A DNA stretch of 64,000 nt from contig NC_135251.1 in assembly GCF_964204865.1 (NCBI RefSeq), positions 16,244,001 to 16,308,000 on the forward strand. The letters run 5' to 3'. The stretch is from Styela clava (Eukaryota; Chordata; Ascidiacea; Stolidobranchia; Styelidae). Below, piece after piece: positions 22,401-35,400 of the stretch. The number at the start of each line of letters is the position of its first letter. Position 1 is the first letter of the stretch. The notes under the pieces are model-generated. The model saw nothing but the letters and a program-made list of their open reading frames with translations, did no database searches and was not told the origin of the DNA. Made by a program: the position numbers and the translations under genes.

Positions 22401-24753
22401 ATTATACAGGCTTTAAGTTGAACTATATGTTTAATTAAAATATCTATCTTTGCTAATAAATGCTGAAAACCATTTATTTCAATCTGCTGAGTGATTAGAG
22501 CCAGAAATTTGCTGTAGGGACCATCACCAGGGCTGAATTTACCAATAGGCTAGGCAGGCTGAAACCTAGAGCCTCGAAATTCGGTTTCAAAGTTTGTAAT
22601 TCTTTTGAAAACTTGACAAGTTTAAACCCTACAAAAAGTATATATATATATCAAGCTTTTCAGAGTAGAAAATTCTGTACACAACTAGTTTCAACCACAT
22701 TGTAAACAGCCATTATTGCGTCGTTTGCATCATAATAAGGGAAATTATTATTATGCGCATTCTGCTGGAAGTTTCTATGTTAACGTATGGCTGTAGCGGT
22801 TGTTTGATCAAAGAAATTGAAAGCAAAACTGCCTCAAGTAAATTATCATCCTTTTAATTAAAAATTCACATCCATGAATGGGGAGAATGAAAAGTTTAAT
22901 ACTTTCATATTTTTGAATTTTAAGCAATTAAATGTGGTGTTGTTTAGAGAGAAATTCTGAGCGCAAAAATATGAAGGGGCCTCTCATGGTCTAAATCCAG
23001 CCCTGAACATCACCAATTTTGGGATAGGTACCGTACATGGTAGGTACCGTCAACATATGAACTGAGTTAGGCTATTGGATTTTGAAAGGTGTACCAGAAA
23101 TGTACATACAGAATTCATGAAATATATAACATCCAATTAAAACCAAAATAGGTCTTTCGTTGAACGCCAGTTGTGGTCCCGGTACCGGTATTCTGGTATC
23201 ACAAGCAGTTGGAGCACATATCCCACAGAGCACGGCGCGTTGGCAGAATCTCATGATCTTGGGAGAATGACGTCATCGGAAACACCGCGCTCATTAAAAT
23301 TTCAATGAACGATTATTAAAAATCTTGACCATGTTTATCATAATAAAAATATCAAAAATGATGTAAAAAATATTCTATCCTCAAAACTGCTCACGTATAC
23401 AATGAAAGATATCTAGAAAATGACATAAAATGCAAATTTCTGCTCTGGTGATCACAGTCCCCATAATAGCTAATGTTGAAAAAAATTTTTCACATCACTT
23501 TTCTTTTTGCGCGTAGGATGGGTTTTCAATGAATAAGGTCTATTCCTTATTTCATATTCATACGACAAACAATGTACCACAAATGAATGCTGTATGTAGC
23601 TCACTGGTATTGCTTTTCCAGCATAAATATATTATTAAAGGGAATGCATATACCTGAATGCTGAATTAACTCTACATTGAAACAAAAATAAAATAAATCA
23701 CATCAAATATAAATTAAAAACATTATGCTTAATTACCTTTCCGCTGGGACTAATAAGTATTAAAGTTGGCCAACATGTCACACCAAATTCTTCCCAGATT
23801 TTAATTTCACAGTCATTGACAACTGGATGTAGAATATCATTTCGAAAAATTGCACTGTTTATGTTTTCATCCATCTAGTGATACAATAATGAAAATTATG
23901 AAGTGAACGTGAATAATGAGTTTCTTCTTCAATAAATTTAATAAGTATCTATCTTATAAATGCTAAAATTATGTTTCTCACAAGTTTTCTTGCTAGTGAG
24001 CTACTGGGTTGACAGAAAAAAGTCATTGAGTAATATTATTACTTACCGTAAGAATGTTTTTTGATATAAATGTAGTAACAATAATACATATTGAGAGATT
24101 TCATTGTACCTTTTCATTTGGAAATTTGGCTGAGTGTATTCCCACTACTAAAAACCCTGAAGTCACTGGATGGCTTTTCTCCAAGTTATGTAAAAATGGC
24201 ATAATGTGCATACAATTTATGCAACAATATGTGAAAAAGTCCATCAAAACTAACTTTCCAGAAAAATCGTCAAGCTCAAGTGAACGATTGGTGTTGATCC
24301 ATTTGCAATCTGCAAGATATTAAAACATTTGCATCGGTTGAATGAAACTGGTTATGGTTTGATTTTTCTGTATTTTTGTACAGAATAAGAAATTTAAAAA
24401 AACAAAACAATGATATTTTACATTAAATCATTTAATTAATTAACAAATATCTTATAAGTTTTTTGAAAGAAAATCAGGAATCAAAAAAGCTAATAATTTT
24501 CTTCCTAACCTATAAATATGAAGAATAAAAAATTGGCATTATGGATTTAGGATAGGAGAGGATTTACATGCTCTCCAATAAAATGAAATTTCTCACCTTT
24601 AAATAAATTAGATGACCTTGATATTTTATGCCATGCAGAATTATTTTCCACTTCGTCTAAGAATTTCTCCAAAGTTAGTTTCTTTATACTTATATCCTTC
24701 TCTTGTTCCACCCGTCCCATAAGAAGCATGCTGGCAGTTTCTATTGACTCCAT
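16479..24753 (-). CDS. NHLRC2: NHL repeat-containing protein 2, thioredoxin-like and beta-propeller
   Basis: Eleven exons were joined in phase: 24753-24597, 24309-24110, 23874-23737, 21000-20799, 20615-20407, 19914-19689, 18903-18821, 18651-18505, 18179-18057, 17587-17405, 16973-16479. They give 720 residues, close to the human 726. An N-terminal thioredoxin-like domain has [10 protein letters not shown] with a CxxC pair at Cys82/Cys85, then [13 protein letters not shown] and [13 protein letters not shown] repeats follow from about residue 230, with [48 protein letters not shown] and [15 protein letters not shown]-terminal beta domain ([13 protein letters not shown]) closes the protein. In human it is a cytosolic protein needed for viability, linked to the FINCA disease. 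The start ATG matches the family's N-terminal length. The largest intron carries a 2.45-kb element (21091-23543). Confidence 0.95.
21091..23543. mobile_element. 2.45-kb element with about 340-bp inverted terminal repeats
   Basis: The left end ATAGACCTTATTCATT is mirrored by AATGAATAAGGTCTAT on the right. The arms (21091 to about 21430, and about 23212 to 23543) match along their length. Shared landmarks are CCCATCCTACGCGC, GTGATCACCAGAGCAGAAAT, ATTCTGCCAACGCGCCGTGC and TGACGTCAT. It lies entirely in NHLRC2 intron 3. The 1.7-kb interior shows no transposase. No target duplication is clear, so the superfamily is unknown. Confidence 0.82.
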
Positions 24754-25646
24754 TTTAATATATAACAACAACTTTATAATAATAAGTACCGGTATATTTT
24801 GATTTTCCGAATGTAAACTGAATGAAAACACCCGCACAGGAAAACAAGTTAGAATATCAGGGTGAAAATTGGTGATTGCTGGAATGCATTGCGAGATTGC
24901 GTGAACATTTCTTAAGTTTTTTCTTAACATTCCGCGATGTTTCTCTCATAACTCTCATTGAGCCAACTCAACTTGCCGCGTATTAGTATTATGTTTAAAA
25001 ACCTTTCTACACCGCGAACAGGTAACATTAAAAAAATGTAGTCTACTGATGGACCGGCAACGAAATATTGACATGAATAGAGCAAAGATGCATTGGTTGA
25101 TAAAATAACGCAGATAAATAAGATTAATTCACAAAAATGTACTAGGTTAGGCAGGTAAAATAAACAATTTTTTCTAATAGTCGAACGGCGAATTTTGTTT
25201 TACCGGATGAGGAAAAGGGGGTTCGCAATATGGCTCTCCTCTGGATAAATCTGTAAATGGGAAAATATTACCATATTTATCAAGTTTTATGCGTTCACCG
25301 CCGGTTTTATCGATGGAAGAAAAGACGCCCAGGTACAGAGAAGTGCGTATTGTTTACCACACGGTCAAAGTTGTTGGTTTCGAGTAGATCAAATTCATAA
25401 ATGTTGCGATATTGTCCCTGTCCAGCCGGAATGAAACAATACAGTATATATTTAATATGTTTCAACGATATACGCGATTACTCAGTAAAGTAATTTTTGA
25501 GCATGGAACGGAAACATGCATTCGTACTTCATTCTAGGATTTTTCGGATTGTTTGTTTACATGCCGCATAACACGCACAGCGGGCATTTAGTTTTGTTTT
25601 TGAAAAAATTGCACACAACCTGATTACAAAGTGAAACGCCTGAGTA
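24754..25646. other. region between the divergent NHLRC2 start and the 25.6-kb exon
   Basis: This is upstream of NHLRC2 on minus and of a plus-strand exon candidate, so it is probably a promoter region. No TATA box or other motif can be assigned with confidence, and no coding frame is recognised. Confidence 0.35.
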
Positions 25647-25709
25647 ATGACGGCCGTGAATATTCATGTTTATTTGTTTGTGTTTGTGACTTGTTTTCTT
25701 CCTTCTTCG
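25647..25709 (+). CDS. possible first exon encoding a signal peptide
   Basis: ATG at 25647 opens 21 codons (MTAVNIHVYLFVFVTCFLPS and one more Ser) and meets a perfect GTGAGT donor at 25710. The hydrophobic core and small residues at the end look like a secretion signal. No downstream exon in this window clearly continues it. ALKBH4, the next gene, has its own start and a stop codon upstream in frame. The exon may belong to a gene whose other exons were not recognised, or be chance. Confidence 0.35.
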
Positions 25710-26462
25710 GTGAGTGAACGCGTTTAATACGTTTTAAACTTATTTTATTAGGTTTTGTTCACTTTCCAAATTCTTCGTCTTAATCTTTCGTGTATACCGG
25801 TATATGTTTTTGTTTTTTGCGAATATATCGAAATGAAATCTTATCTAAGTTGCTATGCTAATAAACGCTGTTTCGCTGTCAAGAACGGTCATCTTGCCTG
25901 TGCGCTGGCCTCTGCAAGTCGTGCGACACGTTTCACGCAAGGTCAGAAACGCGAAAAGTATAAGCGGAATTTTTAACTGCATTATTTACGGCAATCGTAC
26001 AAATATTTTTCTGAATTTTCAGTCGTGGGGATCGGTACATAAAATAATAATAATAGAGTAAATTTAAAAATAATAGAGACAGAGGGTTAAGATCTACGTT
26101 TCTCATTATTACATTGCTGTATTTCTTTTTTATCGCTGGGTCAGTAGCTTGAGATTGTAGCAGTTATTACCCCTACAGTCCTCATGTAGTAGTACCTAAT
26201 AGTATAGTATAGGATTATCACTTATAGAGACTCTTTGAAATTGTTCTGTTCTTTTTGAACATTCATTCTTTCACTCGATCACGGTGAAAAGTGCCACTCA
26301 TTTTTTCTTGGCTTTATAGGCATTCCTGTTATATGATTTGTTTGTTTCATTGAGTGTTGTGTATTCAGATTGTCGAAATAAATTGTATTAGTGTAGAAGT
26401 ACATCAAATGGATGTTGTATACTGAGCTCAGGAGATATCATGCCAATTACAGAAATTCGAAA

Positions 26463-27320
26463 ATGGAAGAAAACAAAAACGAAGAATGTGCTTGTGTAGG
26501 CATAAGAACTTGCCTCAAATGTGAAATGATTCATAAATCTGAAACTCTTTCACAAAATCAGAGAGAATGTAAACATTATTATTATAATCATGCCACCAAA
26601 AGTGCAGAACTGACGACAATCACCCAAAATGAAATTAACGAACTTCCACATTTTTTCGAATTTCCTGGTGTGATTGTCATTAATGACTTCATATCTCATT
26701 CCGAGGAAATTGCATTGGTGAATGCCATAGATGGTGAAATATGGAAACTGTCGCAATCCGGTAGAAGAAAACAAGACTTTGGTCCAAAAGTTAATTTTAA
26801 AAAACAGAAATGTAAAATTGCTTCGTTTTCTGGACTGCCCTCTTATTGTAAGTTTGCTGTGGATAGATTATCTTCAATCAATGGCTTGAATGACTTTAAG
26901 ACAGTTGAACTCTGTAATCTTGAATACTCTCCTGAAAGAGGTTCGGCAATTGACCCTCATTTTGATGATAGCTGGTTATGGGGTGAAAGACTTGTAACTT
27001 TGAATTTGCTATCTGACTCATGGTTGACAATGACTTGGGGGGGAAGTTCTATCAACTGGAAAAATCTCCCTTGTATTGGTATGATCGATCCAACTGATAT
27101 AAAAGTTAAGATACCACTTCGTGCAAGGTCTCTTGTTGTATTACACGGACCTGCTCGACACTCATGGAAACATGGTATTTTAAGGGAAGATATAAAAAAT
27201 CGCCGGGTTTGTTGTACATTTAGAGAACTTTCATTTGAATTTTTAAATGGGAATCAAAGAAATCAAGGCTGTAATTTATTAAAAATAGCTAATACTTTTT
27301 CTGGAAATGTTGTTTTATAA
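26463..27320 (+). CDS. ALKBH4: alpha-ketoglutarate-dependent dioxygenase alkB homolog 4
   Basis: One exon encodes 285 residues. The N-terminal Cys cluster CACVGIRTCLKCE matches the family (C-x-C-x5-C-x2-C). Then come WKLSQSGRRKQDFGPKVNF, ERGSAIDPHFDDSWLWGERL with the iron ligands His166 and Asp168, and GPARHSWKHGI with His237 the likely third ligand. A 2-oxoglutarate-binding arginine lies in NRRVCCTFRE. In mammals ALKBH4 is an Fe(II)/2-oxoglutarate enzyme reported to demethylate actin Lys84 and to act on other substrates. The ORF extends 17 codons further up (ATG 26412), but the start at 26463 matches the family's N-terminus. A splice-acceptor-like TATTCAG near 26371 could take a spliced leader. 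AATAAA at 27625-27630 is a possible polyadenylation signal. The human gene is split; this one is not. Confidence 0.95.
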   Translation: MEENKNEECACVGIRTCLKCEMIHKSETLSQNQRECKHYYYNHATKSAELTTITQNEINELPHFFEFPGVIVINDFISHSEEIALVNAIDGEIWKLSQSGRRKQDFGPKVNFKKQKCKIASFSGLPSYCKFAVDRLSSINGLNDFKTVELCNLEYSPERGSAIDPHFDDSWLWGERLVTLNLLSDSWLTMTWGGSSINWKNLPCIGMIDPTDIKVKIPLRARSLVVLHGPARHSWKHGILREDIKNRRVCCTFRELSFEFLNGNQRNQGCNLLKIANTFSGNVVL

Positions 27321-28661
27321 CTATTGATATTCTTCTCAGGTATGCATTTAAATGTATTTACAAATTGTGTTTGTCAAAACGATAAAAATTGAAAATTTTA
27401 TTAAAAGGAAAATATTCCACCAGGTATTATAAAAGTTGAATGACAGTAATTTCGATAACTTCGACTGTTCTTTCTTGTTAGATCTTCACACTTCTGCGAT
27501 TTTAAACATGCTTTGTTTGACCTGATCCTCCGTGCCTAGGGTAATACTAATTTTTGCACATTTGTAGGCCTATGTACCTGTCTACATTCAACAGGCTGGC
27601 GAGCTTGTTATTTATTTAATAGGCAATAAATTTTCATAAAATGTTTGAAAGAGTAAATCACTATGTTCTGCCCTTGTTTGTTTTGAAAGAGATGCTGTGT
27701 TATATTTTTTTGCATTCTGTGTCTCAAATCCCAAACGCTTTAAATCAAATCTCACTTATTGGATGAATGTCATCATGAATTGTGTAATTCCAGATGTTAT
27801 GAACAGTATTAAAAGACATGAATTCAAAACTGAATACCTTATTATTTGTTGTATTAATGTGTCAAATATTGTTCCGTCTTGCATCAGTTTTAGGACTCAA
27901 AGTAAATCCATGTATTGTTTTCATAAAATGTTGTTTGTCATGATAAATACCAGATTTTTCCCATTATTATACCAATCTGTTACAAATTCGAAATAGCCAA
28001 AGTTGTTTCCTAGAAGACAATTGCATTGACCTGAGTCTTGTAGTCTCACACCAAATTTTGTTGATTTTTTCTTATATTTTTTGTTTCAAATGTGAAAGTA
28101 AATTTATTTCCAATATTTTGTTCATAGCACTTGTTTGATTCTTTAAAATAATTTAACATTATTCCCAAATTTTACATATGTTACAATTTACATGCTCGTT
28201 TTTTTTTGTCCAAATATGTTGTTGGCGTTTTCGGTAACGACCTTAGTCTGTTTTAATATAAACAGATAACCACTGCAGATTATTTTAAGTGATGTTTAAT
28301 ATGAACAAGTGTATGATGTATATTGTGCTTAAGAATAACCACCATTAAGTTCATTCATAGGTAATTAATAATTGGGTACCTATTGCTATTTCCATACATG
28401 GATGGACTGGTAATTGGATGAGAGGCCATGGTTTGCTATATGATTGAGCTGTCTTATTAGCTTTCCTCTTCTCTTTGATAATATAGAAATCCCATCCAGA
28501 AATGTCTTGTTTTTGATAATGTGAGGGTATGCTATATACTTTTCATTGCATAATTATTAATAAAAGAGACTATTTTCAAACATTTTATAGCAAAAGTGTA
28601 ATTAATTTTAGTCCATTAGCCGGTGCCCCCTGGCACAGATTTTTATGCTTGCTTTGAAATT
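27321..28661. other. ALKBH4 3' flank and GCSH 5' flank
   Basis: No gene is recognised. A SINE 3'-end fragment on plus lies at about 28408-28475 (GAGAGGCCATGGTTTGCTATATG, broken by changes, then TTTCCTCTTCTC). An acceptor-like CCCCCTGGCACAG ends near 28638, just before the GCSH start. Confidence 0.5.
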
Positions 28662-29171
28662 ATGGAAAGATTGGTTAGAATTGGTTTATCAAAGCGAGTT
28701 CTGATTGTGAGTAAAAACATATTGCAGAGGAAATTCAATCAGCCATTGACATCCACTTCAGTAGGATTTGTCAAACGCTCTTTACACATTTCATCCAGAA
28801 GTCTTACGACATATTTCACCAAAGAACATGAATGGATAGATGTGAAAGATGGTATAGGAACCATTGGTATCACAGAACATGCTCAAGATCAACTTGGTGA
28901 TCTGGTTTATTGTGAGCTTCCTGCTATCGAAACTGAATTTTCCAAAGGCGATGAGATGGCTGTAATTGAGAGCGTCAAGGCGGCTAGTGATCTATATTCT
29001 CCGGTATCCGGCAAAGTTGTTGAAGTAAATAAGAAGCTGGAGGATGAACCACAATTGATTAACGAATCTGCAAGGGGAGAAGGGTGGATTTTGAAAATGG
29101 AGGTCTTGGATAATGATGAATTGAAGGATCTGTTGAATGAAGATGAATATAAACGTTTTCTAACTGAATAA
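28662..29171 (+). CDS. GCSH: glycine cleavage system H protein, mitochondrial
   Basis: A single-exon gene of 169 residues, against 173 in human. An N-terminal Arg/Lys/Ser-rich stretch of about 48 residues without acids after Glu2 is a typical mitochondrial presequence. The mature part starts near TTYFTKEHEWIDV. It contains GTIGITEHAQDQLGDLVY and the lipoylation motif AVIESVKAASDLYSPVSG, with the lipoyl lysine at Lys106. It ends in GEGWILKM and DEYKRFL. The H protein's lipoyl arm shuttles the aminomethyl group between the P, T and L proteins of glycine cleavage. The open frame continues upstream with no ATG, so 28662 is the start. AATAAA at 29289-29294 is a likely polyadenylation signal. SUCLG2 starts only 250 bp downstream on the same strand. 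Confidence 0.95.
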   Translation: MERLVRIGLSKRVLIVSKNILQRKFNQPLTSTSVGFVKRSLHISSRSLTTYFTKEHEWIDVKDGIGTIGITEHAQDQLGDLVYCELPAIETEFSKGDEMAVIESVKAASDLYSPVSGKVVEVNKKLEDEPQLINESARGEGWILKMEVLDNDELKDLLNEDEYKRFLTE

Positions 29172-29420
29172 CAAATATATAAATTGTTTGTACATGTCTA
29201 TGGCGTTCTTGACCTTAGACCTTGCTGGACTAACAAGTGGGCTTTTTCGATTTCGTCCGACATATTAATTATTAAAGATCAATGAATTAATAAAGTAGAT
29301 CATCACATACATGTTTGTTGTTCCAAATATTGAGACTTTTATTGCATTTTACATTTCTTGCTTTAGATCTCATCCAATAATTACCGTGTAAATAGTTTAT
29401 ACTGAGTAGTTATTTTTACA

Positions 29421-32400
29421 ATGTCTTCTCTCAGACATGCTCTGAAACGAGCCACCAGATGCGGACAAGTTTTTACTCGAGTGAATTCCCAGGTGAGATA
29501 CTTTTTTACGACGCTTATCCATGCATCTGGCTACGAACAATGCCTTGTAGAATAAATGATATGAAGTGAGCTACAATTATTTGAAAGATTGAAAACTTTC
29601 TGGTCTAACATTTCCTACCCAATTTATTTCACCCTGGTGCTCGAATCGAATGTCCGGAATCAGACACACCCACTTTTTGGACCAGAAAGCCTGTATTACT
29701 CTTCCTTAGATCATGCTCAGCATATTTGTGTAAATTTAATATAACCATTATTATTTCATAATATTTTAAGTAAGTCCTTAAATTTTTAGTTTGAAAGTTT
29801 AAGCTGATTTTGGCTAATTTAGAAGAGTGTTCTTGGTGCTGTGCCAAATTTTGTTGAGTTGTCATAATTATAATTAATAATGAAGCATTCAGATTCTAAT
29901 TTACTAGTTCTAACTAACCCACCGAATAAACTGAATTATACAAAAAGATAGCTATATTACATGTTTGCCATTGAATTACAGCCAGTAATTTATCTTGGCT
30001 TCATTTACATAGGTGTAACATTCTTTTTTCCAAAGATTTATTTTATATACTCTGTGGAGCAATCAAATTGAACTGTATGGAATGTAGCGTGGGCCAAATT
30101 GAACATTGTTTTATCTCAGAATTGGTTAAATTTATCAAAGCAAATATACAAATTTCTTTTCTAATCAACTTATACAATTATTAATCTTAACATAACAAAT
30201 ATTTTACTGTTAAAAAAACTTAGTAAATATACATGTATAGTGTAGTATTGTAATGTTACAATTAAAAATGCAAGTTATTATTTTCGATAGTGTACTCGCA
30301 GGGATGGCCAATACCGAATAGTTCACTATTTCGAATACATTCGAAATTATTTTTTTCGAATATGAAATTTCGAATACTTCGAAAATAAAATCCACCAATT
30401 GAAGCTTATCTAAATGTATGTAGGAATTTCCATACAATAAGCAATGGAATAACTGCTATCTACAAGTTACAACCTAGCTATATTACCAGGCATATCATAT
30501 TTGCAGATTATTGCAGTATATATTTTATATACCATGAGTCATGTTAACAGAAATAAATTAATACGACAATAGTGGTATCGATGATGGATTTGAATATTTG
30601 CGCAACACAAAATCATCCTCTTAAAATGCCCATACTTTTAAATACCAACCATAACCAAATTATTTGTCGAAAAGCGGGATAAAGTATGAGGTATTTTTCC
30701 GGCTTGTGACAATTTTTTCGTGAGTACAAAAATACGAATCAAAAATTAATTATATTCGGGAACTTTACCACACATTTTAAGTCCGCAGATCGCCGTTGTA
30801 TGTTTGAGTAATAATACTTTTAATATTTTATAAATATGAAAATAGGAATCAAAAACTATTTATAATCGGGTAGTTTACCACACATTGTAAGTCCACAGAT
30901 CGCCGTTGTATTTTGTAAATACGAAAATAGGAATCAAAAATTAATATTAATCGCGAGTTTGCCACACAATTTATGTCCACAGATTGTCGTGATATTGTGC
31001 CGAATATAATTAGTTTTAATTCTTATTTTAGTACTCACGAAAAATTGTCACAAGTTTATATTTTATTCCGCTCTTGGGAACTAATTTGGATAATGGTTCC
31101 CATTGGTTTGTATTTAAAAGTATGGACTTTTTACTAGGATGATTTTGTGCTGCGCAAAATATTCGAATCCATGACCGATACCACTACTTAAAATGCCTTA
31201 CCGTGTTAATTTAATTCTATTATCATAACTCAAATGTTGGTAAATCGGGCAGTTTACCACATATTTGAAGGCCACAGATCGCCGTTGCATTTTAAAATTA
31301 TTAGTTTTATTATTTTGAAAACACGAATCTGAAATTAATTATAATTGGGTAGTTTACCACCTATTCCATGTCCACAAATACCCGTTGTATTTGGCATTAA
31401 TACTTTCATTATTTTATCAATATAAAAATAGGAATCAATATTTAATAATATCGGTCAGTTTACTACACATTTTATGTCCACAGATTGTCGATACAACCAT
31501 GAGTTACGTTGAACAGAATTAAATTAATACGGCATGACATTTTAAATGCTGGTACCAGTCATGGATTGGATTATTTTGCGCAACAAAAAATCATCCTGGT
31601 AAAGGATGAATACTTTTAACTATCGTTATCAGAATTATTTGCCAGAAATTATTTTCTAATAAATCGACTTGTTTTTCCAACTTGTGACAATTTATTGGAT
31701 ATCGTAACAATGACGGCTATAAATACCGTATTTCCCGGCTAATAAGTGCACATGGCAAATAGGACGATGTCTATTTTTAGCACTCAAAGAAGGTTTTTTT
31801 CCATATAGGCCTCCAATAAGACGGGTCGAAAAATTCGATAATAATTTTATATGTTCAGAACCAGATCATGTTAGTTTGGTAGAATCATACTCACAGAATT
31901 AACTATTTTTAACAATTGAGCGGTAAATTTAAGTTGTAAAGCGACAATCATTTTGGACAACCTATTAACCCGAATGTTGAAATAATTTTGGAATGTGATG
32001 ATAAGTACTACACTGTACGTCCACAGGTTATTTCACAGCTGTGTTTTCCTGTCCCTGTCCTGTTTTTCTGAATCAGCAAAACGAAAGGGTCACAAATCAC
32101 TTTATCGCGGTGGCCGTGTTTCTCTTTAAAGTAACTATAACCGGCCTGCGAATAAATATCATGATTGGCAGACCCTAGGACCCAAATATAAGGTTACACA
32201 AATCATGCTTGAGAAGACTCATGCGAATAATAATTAGGCCACATAGAAATAAAATAAACATACTTTCTCAATTTTTCGACGTAATGGAAATGAATTTGTA
32301 AATTAAAAGCCTCGTACACGAATGTCGGCAATGTCCACGTGCAAATGTTTCACAACACTATGCGACGTACTGTCGCAAAGAATATAAACAAAGTGCCGAT

Positions 32401-35400
32401 TCTATTTCATCGTCATTACGTGAAACAGCGTAAAAAGTCGTTTAAAGATTCCCGTAAAACGAAACACCACGTTTACGGCGAAAAGTGACAACTATTCGGA
32501 ATTATTCGAAAATCAGCCGAAAAGGTATTCGAATACTTTGATATTCGAATACATTCGAATATTCGATTCGTTTTGGACAACCCTGGCTACTCAGTTACTC
32601 ACAGTACTCCCATCTTATTATGAAAACCCAGGTTTGTTCATACAAAAGTTCATGAACTATTTTTAAACTAACTTTTTCCAATCTCTCTGTTGAGCAAAAG
32701 GCTCCAGGCTAGTAGCAGCCGTTGATACATAGTGGTCAGTGCCTTAATATTTGTTGTGCATCGTAATTAACAGAATTATTTCGCGAGTTCTAATTGAGTG
32801 CCAGTCATTGTACAGCATTCTTTTTTTGACTTTTTGGTTATTGGTACTTACGTTACATCCTCATATAATGAGGATATTTTGATTTATTTTCTTACAGTAT
32901 CCAACGACAACATACATCAGTCGAAGGAATCTTAATCTGCAAGAATATCAAAGTAAAAAGTTGATGGAAAGATTTGGAGTCAACGTTCAAAAATTTGATG
33001 TCACTGATAATGCAGAAGCAGCTGCAGAAATCGGAAAAGGCCTAAGTAGGTTTAAATCCAAGTTAATTTTCTATAGTTATTCCTGGATTTATTTAACATT
33101 TACAGTTTTGTTTGTAAAATCAGCACATTATTTAAGACGTCTGAAAAATATTTATGGAATCTTAATAATCAAATTATATTGCTATTTTTGTAACAAATAA
33201 GTCTCATATTATTATGGTTTATGTTAATTCAGTTCGGGGTTACTCAGACTGGGCCCTCGCCATAGGCTCCCAGGGGGCCACAAGTAAAAAAAGTTTTGAG
33301 TATTGAAACTCAAGTAAATGGATGTTCGCAAAATATATTTATGTATCAATCACTCGAAACAAGTCCTTTGCTAATAGCTATCCTGACATCAAACCCAGCA
33401 AATCACATTTGCCAAGCTCAGACCATGAGTACTCAGCAATATTCTGCATGGATATGCCTTAGTACCTACAAAGCATTCACATCATATGTAGCCTACAGGG
33501 TGACCCAAAAACTGTCAATCATACGCAAACAGGAGTTCAGGTGTTAAATAAATTTTTCTCATTTTCTTATACGTAATTTAAAACGCTGTTTTTAGGGAGG
33601 TCACCCTGTGGGCTGTAGTTAGTACATGGGGTTAGTATGGTACATTATTTAAAATCTCATATCTTTTTATTTAGTGCTGAAAGGTGCTAATGAATTAGTT
33701 CTGAAAGCTCAAATTCTGGCAGGAGGTCGAGGGAAAGGTCAGTTTTCCAGTGGATTAAAAGGAGGAGTTCATTTAACGAAAGATCCTCAAAAAGTCGCAC
33801 AATTATGTAAAGATATGTTGGGGTACAATCTTGTTACAAAACAAACAGCAAAAGATGGTGTAAAAGTGGTGAAGGTAAATATTGGGTATTTTTCAAAACC
33901 AAAATTTTGACTGCTATTATATCTTTCTATAAAATCCATGAATCTATGTCATCTCATGTTTGTATTTCATTTATCAATTAATTTTTATCAATCTTGAATA
34001 TTGTTCTTAGATAATATGGATTCTTATTGAATTTCTATGAAGGTGATGGTGGCAGAGGCTTTGGATATTGAGAGGGAAACCTATTTTGCTATTTTAATGG
34101 ATCGATCTTATAATGGGCCAGTGATGGTTGGCAGTCCACAGGGTGGAATGGATATTGAGGAAGTTGCTGAGAAAACACCAGATTTAATATTCAAGGTATT
34201 GGGATACAAAAAATTTTCAGTATTAATTTTTTTTAACACTTTATGGTAAGAATGTTACAAAACGCGCTTTTTCGCGCCAAAAAATGTACGCACCACGTCT
34301 GCTAAGTAAGAATACCGCTCATAAAAACGACTACGGACTGCCTGCTGTTGTTTGGAATTCTATGAAATTTTGACATAACTTAGATAAAATACACAACTAT
34401 GATTTGGTATTTGAATTTTTTCATTAGCGCATAAATTTCCCAACATTCGGGGCTTTTAAAAATTACGCTAAAGTTATACGTACTGCAAATTAATGATATT
34501 GTCTATGGACACCAATAAAATATATATGGACGCATGTATGTCATTCCTAACTTGATACTTACCAATTTTTATGAAGTTTGTTCAATCAGAACATCGTTAA
34601 TTATTACCCGCAACGAGGCACTGTCAAACCAATATGCACAACTCCAGGGTTGATACGCGACGATCTTCCGACGGCCTCAATGATCGTTGCCAGAATAAAA
34701 TCCTAAAATAATCCCAATTTTTCTTAGATATGACGCACATCGAAAGATTAGTGATTGATATGTGTTCTTTTTTCATATTCATTAAAGTTCTTGTTAAAAA
34801 AAAGTCAATTCGCGTACGTTTACGAAACGGTACAAATTAATTCAAGGCACGGGAAGTATCTTAGCACGCGCATCAGTTATCGATTGAATGCCGACATTTT
34901 TCCTCGCAGCGATTTCTCTCGTTTAGCATTTCACTAAGCGCGGTAATATCTTACGAGTTAAGGAATATCAAATGATAATTAATCGTTCATTAAGGTCGGA
35001 TATGAAAAACGGTAAATCAGTTAATTGCCGCGTAGGCGGGCACTTGCGTAGTGGGAAAGTCGTTGCCGACCAGAGGTTATGTAAAGTTCAGAGACTTTCT
35101 CGTACATAATTAATTGGAAAGCAGCTAATTTCATTGAAAAGAATTTGTAAACTTTTTTGCATTAGGTTCTTCTTCTATTCACAATAACTTTTCGTTTCTA
35201 ATTTTTTTCGATTACCTTCAAAAATAGCCGAGATACATTCTGTTGTTTATCGGTCTGACATTTTCGCGGTTTTTAAGTCTGCGCAATACAATCCTTATGA
35301 AAAAATTGGTCTATCGAGCAGTAGTTAAATGCCGATATCTCCGTTAATTCTCGACCGTTTTTCGCAAACTTGGTATTGTTTTTTTATTTTCACTTAGATC

